DNA of 20,354 nt from Glaciecola sp047637355 (GTDB taxonomy: Bacteria > Pseudomonadota > Gammaproteobacteria > Enterobacterales > Alteromonadaceae), in the NCBI GenBank assembly GCA_047637355.1, contig JBLIKA010000059.1, positions 1 through 20,354 on the forward strand, in the 5' to 3' direction. The position numbers and the translations under genes were made by a program. Under the pieces are notes generated by a model. That model ran no database searches and was not told where the DNA came from. It saw only the letters and a list, made by a program, of their open reading frames with translations. The first letter of the stretch is position 1; every line of letters starts with the position of its first letter. Below, one piece after another: positions 1 to 7,860 of this stretch.

Positions 1-143
1 TCGAACTAAAATCTATAAAATGGTATTAGATATATACTTTTAATATGCATAACAGTGCGGTTATTATAGCCAACCCCCCGTAACTTTGAGTAAAGTGTGG
101 ATAGAGGCCTTTACATGCAATTGCATTAAGCCCGAAACAACAC

Positions 144-164
144 AACCAAGCAGCTTTCTTGGTT
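144..164 (+). promoter_or_regulatory. Small hairpin in the metY leader
   Basis: A perfect 7-bp inverted repeat (AACCAAG at 144-150, CTTGGTT at 158-164) flanks a 7-nt loop and ends 15 bases before the metY ribosome binding site. No T-run follows, so it is not an intrinsic terminator, and I see no recognisable SAM-riboswitch fold in the 1-177 leader. It may affect mRNA stability or may be chance. Confidence 0.25.
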
Positions 165-189
165 CGCAAACATCGCATTGGAGCAACAA

Positions 190-1479
190 ATGAAACCCGA
201 AACTATTGCGCTACACGCAGGCTACTCAAGTGAACCGACGACCAAAGCAGCTGCTGTGCCGATTTACCAAACTACATCGTTCACCTTTGATGACACCCAA
301 CACGGTGCTGACTTATTCAATTTAGCCGTTCCGGGTAATATTTACAGCCGTATTATGAACCCCACGAATGCTGTATTAGAGCAACGGGTGGCTGAATTAG
401 AAGGTGGCATCGGTGCGCTGGCCGTGGCCTCAGGTATGGCGGCTATCCGTTATGCGATAGAAGCAATTGCTGAGGTTGGCTCCAATATTGTGAGCTCTAG
501 CCAGTTATACGGCGGTACCTACAATTTGTTCGCGCATACGTTTCCCCGCCAAGGCATAGAAGCGCGTTTTGCAGCAGGCGATGATTTTGAAAAACTAGCG
601 TCATTAATTGATGAAAATACTAAGGCCTTGTTTTGCGAATCAATTGGTAATCCAGCGGGCAATGTGGTCGATATTCAGCGCTGGGCTGACGTTGCACACG
701 CGGCCGGTATACCATTAATAGTCGACAATACAGTAGCTACGCCCATACTCTGTCGCGCCTTTGATTTCGGTGCCGATATCGTGATCCATTCACTGACCAA
801 ATATATTGGCGGACACGGCACCACTATTGGTGGCATCATTGTCGATTCTGGCAAGTTTGATTGGGTCGCCAACGGCAAAAGATTCAAAGTAATGAACACG
901 CCAGATCCTTCATACCATGGTGTCGTTTATACAGAAGCGTTTGGCCCAGCCGCCTATATTGGCCGCTGCCGAGTCGTGCCATTGCGAAATACAGGTGCGT
1001 CATTATCAGCGCAAAGTGCGTTTCAAATCATGCAGGGTCTTGAAACTTTATCACTAAGAATGGAAAGACACTGCGAAAACGCCGAAAAAGTAGCTGCTTA
1101 TTTGGAAGCTCACGAAGCGGTAAGTTGGGTCAATTACGCGGCCTTACCAACCAGTAAATACTACGAAACCTGCCAACGCATCTGTGGTGGTAAAGCTGCG
1201 GGTATCGTGAGTTTTGGTCTTAAATCGCCTAACGGTGACGGTATTGAAGCCGGTTCCAAATTCATTGATGCACTTCAGTTAATCCTGCGATTAGTTAATA
1301 TTGGAGATGCTAAATCGTTGGCTTGTCATCCAGCGAGCACCACGCATCGTCAACTCAATCCTGAAGAATTAGCGACGGTTGGCGTATCGGAAGAAATGGT
1401 TCGCATATCTGTCGGTATTGAACATATCGATGATATCATCGCCGACATTGAGCAAGCCTTGGTTGCAAGTCAAGCTTAA
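190..1479 (+). CDS. metY: O-acetylhomoserine sulfhydrylase (aminocarboxypropyltransferase), MetY family
   Basis: PLP enzyme of the Cys/Met-metabolism family. It is expected to make homocysteine from O-acetylhomoserine and sulfide in the cytoplasm, for methionine synthesis. The start chosen is ATG at 190, because GGAG at 180-183 sits 6 bases upstream and the product then begins MKPETIALHAGY, typical of the family. A longer frame from TTG at 178 would put this Shine-Dalgarno inside the gene. The product is 429 aa, a normal length. Visible motifs are YSRIMNPT near residue 52, SGMAAI near 81, the cofactor-binding Asp in IVDNT (about D179) and the Schiff-base Lys in SLTKYIGGHGTT (about K204). It stands alone with its own terminator and no methionine gene beside it. 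A cystathionine gamma-synthase role is less likely given the roughly 430-aa length and MetY-type insertions. Confidence 0.93.
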   Translation: MKPETIALHAGYSSEPTTKAAAVPIYQTTSFTFDDTQHGADLFNLAVPGNIYSRIMNPTNAVLEQRVAELEGGIGALAVASGMAAIRYAIEAIAEVGSNIVSSSQLYGGTYNLFAHTFPRQGIEARFAAGDDFEKLASLIDENTKALFCESIGNPAGNVVDIQRWADVAHAAGIPLIVDNTVATPILCRAFDFGADIVIHSLTKYIGGHGTTIGGIIVDSGKFDWVANGKRFKVMNTPDPSYHGVVYTEAFGPAAYIGRCRVVPLRNTGASLSAQSAFQIMQGLETLSLRMERHCENAEKVAAYLEAHEAVSWVNYAALPTSKYYETCQRICGGKAAGIVSFGLKSPNGDGIEAGSKFIDALQLILRLVNIGDAKSLACHPASTTHRQLNPEELATVGVSEEMVRISVGIEHIDDIIADIEQALVASQA

Positions 1480-1513
1480 GCATTTGCTTATGATATAAAA
1501 CCGTTAAACAAAT

Positions 1514-1560
1514 AGAGTCAGCTGAGTATATTGATAACTCGCTGACTCTTTTTTTGTTTT
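1514..1560 (+). terminator. Rho-independent terminator of metY
   Basis: A 9-bp perfect stem (AGAGTCAGC at 1514-1522, GCTGACTCT at 1541-1549) can extend inward through GAGT/ACTC after a one-base bulge. It is followed at once by a run of T broken by a single G. It begins 35 bases after the metY stop codon. The T-tract is on the + side, so it mainly serves metY rather than the converging carbonic anhydrase gene. Confidence 0.87.
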
Positions 1561-1626
1561 TGCTCTTAGTAAATTTTATATCTAATCCTATCAATACTAT
1601 GGATCAGCCCCTCTACATTTTAGTTA

Positions 1627-2208
1627 CTAGCTTACTTTTCCGGCTTCTGTTGCTTGGAGAACCTCGTTAAGACTTCCTGTTTTACAGTCATAAATATACC
1701 CGTAAATTGGGATTTCACTTGGCACCATTGAGTTACTTCTGATGCGTTGTACATCTTCCAATACACTTTTTGCTTGATCGCTTATGGTTAACCAATTGAT
1801 GTACTTACCATCAGTTGTGCCACCACCCGAATTGCTGTCATGCCAACCAGAAGCGTCGACACTAGAGGTTTTTAAGCTGCCAGCGAGTAAATCACCCATT
1901 ATTTCAGTATTGAATGTTTCCATCCCACAATCTGTATGATGAATAACAAACCATTCTTTTGTGCCTAACAATTTATAGGATATGACTAATGAACGTATAG
2001 CATCATCGCTTGCTCTGCCACCTGCATTGCGGATCACATGCGCATCACCTTCAGCCAGACCGGCGTATTTAGCTGGATCTAACCGCGCATCCATGCATGT
2101 CAGGATGGCAAACTGCCTGGCCGGAGGCATGGGTAAATCAGCTTTATCTCCAAAATCAGCTACATAATCAGCATTTGCTGCTATTACTTCTTGCACTACT
2201 TTACTCAT
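1627..2208 (-). CDS. Beta-class carbonic anhydrase
   Basis: Zinc enzyme interconverting CO2 and bicarbonate, 193 aa and cytoplasmic (no signal peptide). The zinc ligands of the beta class are visible: Cys38 with the Asp40/Arg42 dyad in ILTCMDARLD, then His91 and Cys94 in HHTDCG. The run NAGGRASDDAIRSL (about 61-74) is the usual helix after the active-site loop. A GGAG lies 7 bases before the ATG. Between the zinc site and the C-terminus is a region with a Gly/Ser-rich stretch (DSNSGGG, about 124-130). The overall form resembles the small clade-D beta-CAs, a group that also contains carbonyl sulfide hydrolase, so COS hydrolysis is a possible alternative. It converges on metY and shows no link to the catabolic genes. 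Confidence 0.9.
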   Translation of the reverse strand: MSKVVQEVIAANADYVADFGDKADLPMPPARQFAILTCMDARLDPAKYAGLAEGDAHVIRNAGGRASDDAIRSLVISYKLLGTKEWFVIHHTDCGMETFNTEIMGDLLAGSLKTSSVDASGWHDSNSGGGTTDGKYINWLTISDQAKSVLEDVQRIRSNSMVPSEIPIYGYIYDCKTGSLNEVLQATEAGKVS

Positions 2209-2590
2209 TTTGATTCTCCATTGGGCATACTAATAATGTCGTTTTGCTTCTAGGGAATTAATGGCGACAGCTCACATTAAATGCAAGGTCTCGTTAGATA
2301 ATGAGTTCTATATTTTAGCTCAAAGAGAAATTTGCATATTGTCTTACTGTATCGTTTAACCGTATTCGGCAACCGTTGTTTTCGGTAGGGATAGTTAACA
2401 CTGCGTTTAAAAATATGAACACGTTTATTATGTGCTTTGGGAAGGTACATAGCATATTGAGCGTGTAAAACAGCCAGACTTACATCTGACTTTTTGGAAG
2501 TTACGTCAAGTTAATTGATTAATGTTGATTGAAGCTTGACTCAAGGCCTACCTCAATCAACAACGTTACGTATTACGAATACGCTGGTGG
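2209..2590. other. 382-bp gene-free stretch between carbonic anhydrase and gcdH
   Basis: Both flanking genes run on the minus strand, so this holds the 5' region of the carbonic anhydrase gene and the 3' region of gcdH. I see no convincing ORF (the best on the + strand is 17 codons at 2416-2469, without a ribosome binding site), no RNA gene and no strong promoter. The only clear structure is the inverted repeat at 2523-2562. Confidence 0.6.
2523..2562 (-). repeat. Nested inverted repeat downstream of gcdH
   Basis: The outer arms TGTTGATTGA (2523-2532) and TCAATCAACA (2553-2562) are perfectly complementary over 10 bp. Inside them lies a second dyad, CTTGA/TCAAG (2535-2545). It begins 29 bases past the gcdH stop on the minus strand, so it can form a hairpin at the 3' end of that mRNA. 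Only TTAA and no real U-tract follows, so a Rho-independent terminator is weak. A 3'-protecting stem or a protein site is also possible. Confidence 0.4.
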
Positions 2591-3772
2591 TTAATAGAAA
2601 GCCTGAATATCAGTGATGGCACGACCTAAAATTAAGGCATGCACATCATGAGTCCCCTCATAGGTATTAACCGCTTCAAGATTCATCACATGACGAATTA
2701 CGCCATATTCATCACTGATACCGTTACCACCGTGCATATCGCGTGAAACACGCGCAATATCAAGAGATTTACCGCAGTTATTGCGTTTCAATAATGAAAT
2801 CAATTCAACCGGACATTGATTCGCATCCATTAAACGGCCCATTTGCAGACACCCCTGTAAACCAAGCGCTATCTCAGTTTGCATATCAGCAAGTTTCTTT
2901 TGAATTAACTGATTGGCAGCTAAAGGGCGACCAAATTGCTCGCGATCTAAGGTATAACTTCTAGCCGCAGTGAAGCAGAACTCTGCAGCTCCTAACGAAC
3001 CCCAAGCTATGCCATAGCGAGCCTTGTTTAGACAGCCAAAAGGCCCTGCCAACCCTTTAATATCAGGAAACATATTTTCCGCTGGTACGAATACGTTATC
3101 CATAACAATTTCACCCGTTATTGAAGCACGTAAAGAAAATTTGCCCTCAATTTTTGGTGCTGATAAACCCTGCATTCCTTTTTCAAGCACGAAACCACGA
3201 ATCTTACCTTCGAGTTTTGCCCAAATTACAAAAATATCGGCTATGGGTGAGTTAGTGATCCACATTTTATTGCCGGTTAAAAGATAGCCGCCATCTACTG
3301 CTTTAGCGTGGGTAGTCATCGATGCCGGATCACTGCCTGAATTAGGCTCCGTTAAACCAAAGCAACCAACCCACTCACCAGAAGCAAGTTTAGGCAAGTA
3401 CTTCATCCGTTGTTCTTCAGTGCCGAAAGTATGTATAGGATGCATAACCAGTGATGATTGCACACTCATGGCGCTGCGATAGCCACTATCCACACGCTCT
3501 ACTTCACGAGCAATTAATCCATAACTTACATAATTGACTTCACTACCACCATATTGGGCAGGTAACGTAGCTCCCAGCAGCCCTAGCTCGCCTAATTCAC
3601 TCATTATTTCGCGATCAAAATGTTCATGTCGGTTGGCTTCAAGTACTCTTGGCAGAAGTTTTTGTTGGCAATAATCATGAGCAGTATCACGTATCATGCG
3701 CTCTTCTTCGCTTAATTGATTATTAAGCAACATTGGATCTTGCCAGTTGAAAGACGCTAGTTTTTGGCTCAT
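2591..3772 (-). CDS. gcdH: Glutaryl-CoA dehydrogenase (decarboxylating)
   Basis: FAD-dependent acyl-CoA dehydrogenase expected to convert glutaryl-CoA to crotonyl-CoA and CO2, passing electrons to ETF. The ATG at 3772 is preferred over one 12 codons upstream, because GGAG at 3780-3783 lies 7 bases before it; this gives 393 aa, the usual length. Diagnostic features are SGYRSAMSVQSSLVMHP with Arg99, the column of human Arg94 that binds the free carboxylate, and TYEGTHDVHALILGRAIT with catalytic Glu372, the column of human Glu370. The flavin-binding segment GLTEPNSGSDPASM and the MHGGNGISDEYGV loop are also present. It is divergent from a LysR regulator, its likely controller. It would drain the glutaryl-CoA produced from odd-chain dicarboxylates by the genes at 9072-19540, as well as from lysine breakdown. 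Confidence 0.95.
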   Translation of the reverse strand: MSQKLASFNWQDPMLLNNQLSEEERMIRDTAHDYCQQKLLPRVLEANRHEHFDREIMSELGELGLLGATLPAQYGGSEVNYVSYGLIAREVERVDSGYRSAMSVQSSLVMHPIHTFGTEEQRMKYLPKLASGEWVGCFGLTEPNSGSDPASMTTHAKAVDGGYLLTGNKMWITNSPIADIFVIWAKLEGKIRGFVLEKGMQGLSAPKIEGKFSLRASITGEIVMDNVFVPAENMFPDIKGLAGPFGCLNKARYGIAWGSLGAAEFCFTAARSYTLDREQFGRPLAANQLIQKKLADMQTEIALGLQGCLQMGRLMDANQCPVELISLLKRNNCGKSLDIARVSRDMHGGNGISDEYGVIRHVMNLEAVNTYEGTHDVHALILGRAITDIQAFY

Positions 3773-3829
3773 TTGATTACTCCGTTTATCTACTTTTATA
3801 TGCGTCACGTTAATTTAACAGATAAGGCT

Positions 3830-3846
3830 ATTCTAAATATAAGAAT
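3830..3846. promoter_or_regulatory. Candidate LysR-type operator between gcdH and its divergent regulator
   Basis: ATTCT (3830-3834) and AGAAT (3842-3846) form an inverted repeat with a 7-base spacer. T3832 and A3844 satisfy the T-N11-A rule of LysR-type binding sites. It lies 58 bp upstream of the gcdH start and 57 bp upstream of the regulator start, where a LysR protein would act on both genes. The surrounding DNA is very A+T-rich, so a chance match is possible. Confidence 0.4.
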
Positions 3847-3886
3847 AAATATAATATATAGTTTTTATATTTTTAATAATTTTTTA

Positions 3887-3902
3887 TTATTGAGCTCAAT
3901 AA
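3887..3902. promoter_or_regulatory. 16-bp perfect palindrome over the lysR ribosome binding region
   Basis: TTATTGAGCTCAATAA is a perfect palindrome ending one base before the ATG at 3904. The only Shine-Dalgarno-like bases for the regulator (TGAG, 3891-3894) lie inside it. It could be an autorepression operator or an mRNA stem that hides the ribosome binding site. Confidence 0.35.
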
Positions 3903-3903
3903 A

Positions 3904-4791
3904 ATGAATTTAAAACGTCTTGAATATTTTTGTCATTTAGCCTTACTGGGCAACTTTACTCGGGCAGCTCAAAAAATTGGTATTGCTCAACCAGCATTAA
4001 CTGTTGCTATTCAAAAGCTAGAGCAAGAAGTTGGCTTAAAGTTGATTAATCGTGCTGACAAAAATTCACTCTTAACAGCTGAAGGTGACGTGTTATTTAA
4101 ACTCGCAACACAACTATTAAGCCAAGCAAAACAGGTTGAATTAGAGTTAGAAGAGCTAAAAGGGTTAGAGGGTGGCACTATTCGTTTTGGTGTTTCAGCT
4201 ATGATGGGCTCTTACTACTTCCCAAAAATATTGACAGAATTCAAGCAAAAACATCCAAAAATAAAAATACACTTAGTTGACCAAGGTACTGCCGCGCTTG
4301 AGAAAATGCTGCTCAATAGTGAGCTTGATTTGGCCTTAGTACGTGGTGATTTAGAAAATCCACAACTACGTTACACGCAACTTATAAATGAGGAAATAGT
4401 TGCAGGCATGGTCAGTTCCAATCCGCTAGCCGCTGAGCAAAGCATATCATTAACACAATTTTGTCAGCAGCCACTGGTGTTATTTCATAAAGGGTATTTT
4501 TTGCGTGAAGTAGTCAGTCAATACTCAAAAAAACACCTCTTACCTTTGGATATTCGTATGGAAACTAATCTTATTGAACTGCAAAAATCATTAGTTCGCA
4601 ATGAGGTGGGTATTACGACTTGTCTATCGCGTATTTTACAAAACGAACCGCAAATAATAGCAATACCGTTTGAGCCAAAAATTGAATTTACGTTAAGTTT
4701 GGCATGGAAAAAAAATCATTATCTTTCAAAAGCCAGTAAAGCGTTCATCACTTATTTAAGCTCAGCAACTGAGCCAGGGTGTCCAGCTTAA
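3904..4791 (+). CDS. LysR-family transcriptional regulator
   Basis: Cytoplasmic DNA-binding regulator of 295 aa, a normal LysR length. Residues 1-60 form the winged helix-turn-helix (LKRLEYFCHLALLGNFTRAAQKIGIAQPALTVAIQKLEQEVGLKLINR), followed by a linker helix. From about residue 90 comes the periplasmic-binding-protein-like effector domain, starting at GGTIRFGVSAMMGSYYFPKIL. It is transcribed away from gcdH with a 131-bp gap carrying two dyads, the standard arrangement for a LysR protein controlling its neighbour and itself. The effector may therefore be glutaryl-CoA, glutarate or a related metabolite, but this is inference. No strong ribosome binding site is seen, so expression may be low. 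Confidence 0.9.
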   Translation: MNLKRLEYFCHLALLGNFTRAAQKIGIAQPALTVAIQKLEQEVGLKLINRADKNSLLTAEGDVLFKLATQLLSQAKQVELELEELKGLEGGTIRFGVSAMMGSYYFPKILTEFKQKHPKIKIHLVDQGTAALEKMLLNSELDLALVRGDLENPQLRYTQLINEEIVAGMVSSNPLAAEQSISLTQFCQQPLVLFHKGYFLREVVSQYSKKHLLPLDIRMETNLIELQKSLVRNEVGITTCLSRILQNEPQIIAIPFEPKIEFTLSLAWKKNHYLSKASKAFITYLSSATEPGCPA

Positions 4792-4794
4792 ATG

Positions 4795-4814
4795 GGTTTG
4801 CATCAACCTTTTTT
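4795..4814 (+). terminator. Probable weak Rho-independent terminator of the lysR gene
   Basis: A short stem, GGTTTG (4795-4800) against CAACC (4804-4808) with one bulged T, is followed directly by six T residues (4809-4814). It starts 3 bases after the stop codon. The stem is only about 5 bp, so efficiency is uncertain. Confidence 0.45.
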
Positions 4815-4952
4815 CAGACTAGCATTTTGTTTTGATGTTGCTTAAGCCAAATAAAGAACTCAAATCAGGACATATCTAATCGCTTATTTTTAATTTAATT
4901 GTGCTAAGCCGGAATTATTTATTAATCTGTAAATTTGATCCTTAAACCTGTG

Positions 4953-4958
4953 TATAAT
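4953..4958 (+). promoter_or_regulatory. Candidate -10 box for the iclR-type gene
   Basis: A consensus TATAAT lies 109 bp before the iclR start in a 276-bp gap. There is no good -35 box at the expected 17-bp spacing; a TTGATC at 4935-4940 is only 12 bp away. If used, it gives a leader of about 100 bases in which I recognise no structured RNA. Confidence 0.28.
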
Positions 4959-5067
4959 AAAGGGACGTTTTGGGGATAATTTAATATTATTTCTGTCATC
5001 TTAAAAATGTATAGACCGCAACAACAAGTCAATACAACGAGTGTTATAAAAAATTGAGTCGTTCAAC

Positions 5068-5868
5068 ATGAATACACTAACAGGTATGCCAAGAAGTACT
5101 GATGGGGAAGTAGATCGCAAGTTTGTCGAGGCACTAGCAAGAGGCTTAGATATCTTACGCGCATTTAACCCAGGAGACGGATTCCTTGGTAATCAAGAGA
5201 TTGCTCAACGAACCGGACTCGCGAAATCAAGTATATCTCGATTAACTTATACATTAACAAAGTTAGGCTACCTTACTTACTCCAAGCGATTAGAAAAATA
5301 TCAGCTTGGTGCCGGCGTGCTGGCTTTGGGTTATGCATTTGTTTCTAACTTGGCGATCCGTCAAGTTGCGAACCCGCAAATGAAGGAGCTCTCGATTCAA
5401 ACAGGCACATCAATAGGCCTGGCTGACAGAGACCGATTGGATATGATTTATGTTGACCATTGCGCCCCAAAAGACATCGTTACCTTTAAGAAAGATATTG
5501 GGGATCGAATTCCAATGGCAACCACGGCAGCCGGGCGGGCCTATTTAGTCGCTTTACCCGAAGAAGAACGAAATTTCTTTTTGCGCCATTTGAAAGAAAA
5601 ATTAGGTGATAAATTCGAGGCAGTCAAAGTTGGTGTTGATGAAGCCTTGAAAAATTATAAAAAATTTGGATTTTGCTATTCATGGGGAGATTGGGAGCCA
5701 GATACGAATGCCATTGCCGTTCCCTTAAAACTGACGCAAGGCCAAATATATGTATTTAATGCGGGCGGACCTGCGTTTAGGCTATCGAAAGACTTTTTGA
5801 GATCCGAAGTTGCGCCACAATTAAAAAGTGTCGTGCGCAATATCGAAGCAACTCTAATTCGGTTTTAG
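5068..5868 (+). CDS. IclR-family transcriptional regulator
   Basis: A 266-aa regulator of the IclR family, close in form to the PcaR/PobR-type proteins that control aromatic-acid and dicarboxylate catabolism. Residues about 17-80 form the N-terminal winged helix (FVEALARGLDILRAF, then EIAQRTGLAKSSISRLTYTLTKLGYL). Residues about 95-260 form the GAF-like effector domain, with the typical IPMATTAAGRAYLVALPEEER run. The start at 5068 has only a weak TGAG upstream, and an in-frame ATG at 5086 is an alternative. It converges on the TRAP operon, 93 bp from the end of dctM. It is a good candidate to read the transported acid and to bind the shared dyads at 14328 and 15978, but no direct evidence links them. 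Confidence 0.9.
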   Translation: MNTLTGMPRSTDGEVDRKFVEALARGLDILRAFNPGDGFLGNQEIAQRTGLAKSSISRLTYTLTKLGYLTYSKRLEKYQLGAGVLALGYAFVSNLAIRQVANPQMKELSIQTGTSIGLADRDRLDMIYVDHCAPKDIVTFKKDIGDRIPMATTAAGRAYLVALPEEERNFFLRHLKEKLGDKFEAVKVGVDEALKNYKKFGFCYSWGDWEPDTNAIAVPLKLTQGQIYVFNAGGPAFRLSKDFLRSEVAPQLKSVVRNIEATLIRF

Positions 5869-5961
5869 TAAATTATCCGCGTTAAATCTTTTCTCAGATT
5901 AGGTTCAAAAGTATTTCGCTCTTAATCATTTGCTTCTATTTTATTTGCCTAGGCATGCGCA

Positions 5962-7302
5962 TTACATCATTAGCCTCGGTAGTAACAATGATAGTATTGG
6001 AAAAGTAATAATCGCAATAAGCACCATAATATCCATTACTAAAAATCGTGCTACCCCCATGAAGATGTCATATACCGCAACCTTTGGTTTAGTGACGCTG
6101 GCGATGACAAAAACGTTTAATCCAACCGGCGGAGTAATCAAGCTTATTTCAAGCAATTTTATTACTACCACGCCAAACCAGATCAAATCTAACCCATAAC
6201 CGTCCACCAAAGGGATCAAGAAAGGCAGAGTAAGCACCATAATACCAAGTGGATCAAGAAACATACCGAGCAGCAATAATACACCTGCGATCATCACCAT
6301 CAGTAACCATAAAGATAAATCGGCACCCTCAACAAGCCCAACCAATGCCGGCGCCATGCCCGTTAGCGCGACAAACCCAACAAATATTTTCGCTCCAGCA
6401 GCGATAAAGAATATAGTCGTGGTTTGAGTGCAAGTCTCCTTAATTGAAAGGAGAAACTGCGACCAATTAAGCCTTTTTTGCAAAGAACCAATAACGATTA
6501 CCGAAAATGCACTGATTGCGGCAGCTTCGGTAGCGGTAAATAAACCACCGTAAATACCGCCAATAATAATAGTAAAGAGCAACATTGCTGGCCAACATCT
6601 TATTGCTGCTTTTCGGCGTTCTCCTTTTTCAAGTATTGCGTCATCAACAGGTGCAACCGCCGGATTACGTTTTACCCATATGTAGATAACGACTAGAAAA
6701 CCGACTAACGATAACAGACCGGGTATAACACCAGCCATGAAGAGGCGACTAACTGACATTTCTGTGAAAATACCATAAACAATAAACAACACACTTGGTG
6801 GGATCAGTGAACCCAGTGTTCCGCCTACAGCTACTGTCGAGGTAGCTAAGCGTTTATCGTAACCCATGCGTAACATCTCTGGCACGCAGATTTTACCCAT
6901 CGCTGATGCGCAAGCGATACTCGATCCGGTAATAGCGGAGAATCCCCCACAACCAAACACAGAGGCCATAGCAACGCCGCCAGGCAAACGTTTTAGCCAA
7001 ACTCGTGCAGCATGATATATATCCGTCGTAATACCTGTGTGGTATGCAATGTGACCTAAAAGCACAAATAAAGGTATCATACTTAGATCGTATGAATGCA
7101 CTAAATCAAAGGCGCTCGATGAGATCATCGACAGAGTAGGAGCAACTGCACTGCCAATGTCAAACTCACCATGTCGCATAGCAAAAAATAAAAATATAAA
7201 TGCCGATGACACACCAGCCAAACTGAACGCGATTGGCACGCGGATCACAAGTAAAAACAACGCACAGGCAAAGCCGACGAGACCAAGAATCAATGGATCC
7301 AC
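5962..7302 (-). CDS. dctM: TRAP transporter large membrane subunit, DctM family
   Basis: Integral inner-membrane subunit of a tripartite ATP-independent periplasmic transporter, the channel that imports an organic acid using a cation gradient. It is 446 aa with about a dozen hydrophobic segments and the conserved DctM runs IPPSVLFIVYGIFTEMSVSRLFMAGVIPGLL (about 167-197) and LITPPVGLNVFVIASV near the C-terminus. The start is GTG at 7302, 3 bases after the dctQ stop codon, with GAGGG just upstream inside dctQ, so translation is probably coupled. It is the last gene of dctP-dctQ-dctM. The substrate cannot be read from the sequence; the neighbouring genes suggest a dicarboxylate or a related carboxylic acid. 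Confidence 0.94.
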   Translation of the reverse strand: MDPLILGLVGFACALFLLVIRVPIAFSLAGVSSAFIFLFFAMRHGEFDIGSAVAPTLSMISSSAFDLVHSYDLSMIPLFVLLGHIAYHTGITTDIYHAARVWLKRLPGGVAMASVFGCGGFSAITGSSIACASAMGKICVPEMLRMGYDKRLATSTVAVGGTLGSLIPPSVLFIVYGIFTEMSVSRLFMAGVIPGLLSLVGFLVVIYIWVKRNPAVAPVDDAILEKGERRKAAIRCWPAMLLFTIIIGGIYGGLFTATEAAAISAFSVIVIGSLQKRLNWSQFLLSIKETCTQTTTIFFIAAGAKIFVGFVALTGMAPALVGLVEGADLSLWLLMVMIAGVLLLLGMFLDPLGIMVLTLPFLIPLVDGYGLDLIWFGVVVIKLLEISLITPPVGLNVFVIASVTKPKVAVYDIFMGVARFLVMDIMVLIAIITFPILSLLLPRLMM

Positions 7303-7305
7303 AGG

Positions 7306-7836
7306 TTAACCCTCTTCAATTTTATCGTATGCGGGATCTGTTCGCCGCACGAGATAGTCAGTATTACCGCAGATAGCCGCACGCATATCGGTGACGACAA
7401 TGAGCGATAGACGAACAACAAATAATACCGACCCAGCAAAAAATGCAAATCGCCCTGGCCATTCAGGAAGCTCTAACTCACCAAAGAAATAAGATCCGCT
7501 GCTAGCTGCATGGAAAAACCCCTGCCATGCAGAGAATGCAAGTGGCATTAATATCAATAGACTGATGAGAGACCCAATCGCTAGCATCCACAACTTGGCA
7601 TGTTTGCCCAATCGCTTAAATAAGAACTCGATGGTTATGTGGCTGTAATCTGCTGTGACATAAGCTAATGGAAGAAAAATTGCTCCTACCATTAGTTCCC
7701 TTACAATAACGACATCATCAGTCACTCCCCAACCAAAGAGGTTTCGTGTTGCAACGGTTAGGGTGATCATTAGTCCGAGAGTGACGATGCACATACCAGC
7801 GAGAATTAATGCGCCCTGTTCAATTTTTTTCAACAT
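7306..7836 (-). CDS. dctQ: TRAP transporter small membrane subunit, DctQ family
   Basis: A 176-aa protein with four hydrophobic helices (about residues 8-32, 44-62, 83-106 and 127-150), the normal DctQ topology. It partners DctM in the inner membrane. The family-type run ELMVGAIFLPLAYVTADYSHITIEFLFKRL spans helix 2 and the following loop. It lies between dctP (24-bp gap) and dctM (3-bp gap) in a single transcription unit. The C-terminal tail (NTDYLVRRTDPAYDKIEEG) is hydrophilic and not conserved in any way I recognise. Confidence 0.9.
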   Translation of the reverse strand: MLKKIEQGALILAGMCIVTLGLMITLTVATRNLFGWGVTDDVVIVRELMVGAIFLPLAYVTADYSHITIEFLFKRLGKHAKLWMLAIGSLISLLILMPLAFSAWQGFFHAASSGSYFFGELELPEWPGRFAFFAGSVLFVVRLSLIVVTDMRAAICGNTDYLVRRTDPAYDKIEEG

Positions 7837-7860
7837 AATAATAAACTCTATGGGTTTAAA

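Noticed and set aside
1..177. Possible SAM riboswitch or attenuator before metY
   Set aside because: Only one 7-bp hairpin is visible; no multi-helix junction, kink-turn or terminator with a T-run is seen, so no riboswitch class can be supported.
2416..2469. 17-codon ORF in the gap upstream of the carbonic anhydrase gene
   Set aside because: It has no ribosome binding site and no recognisable peptide features; this length is expected by chance.
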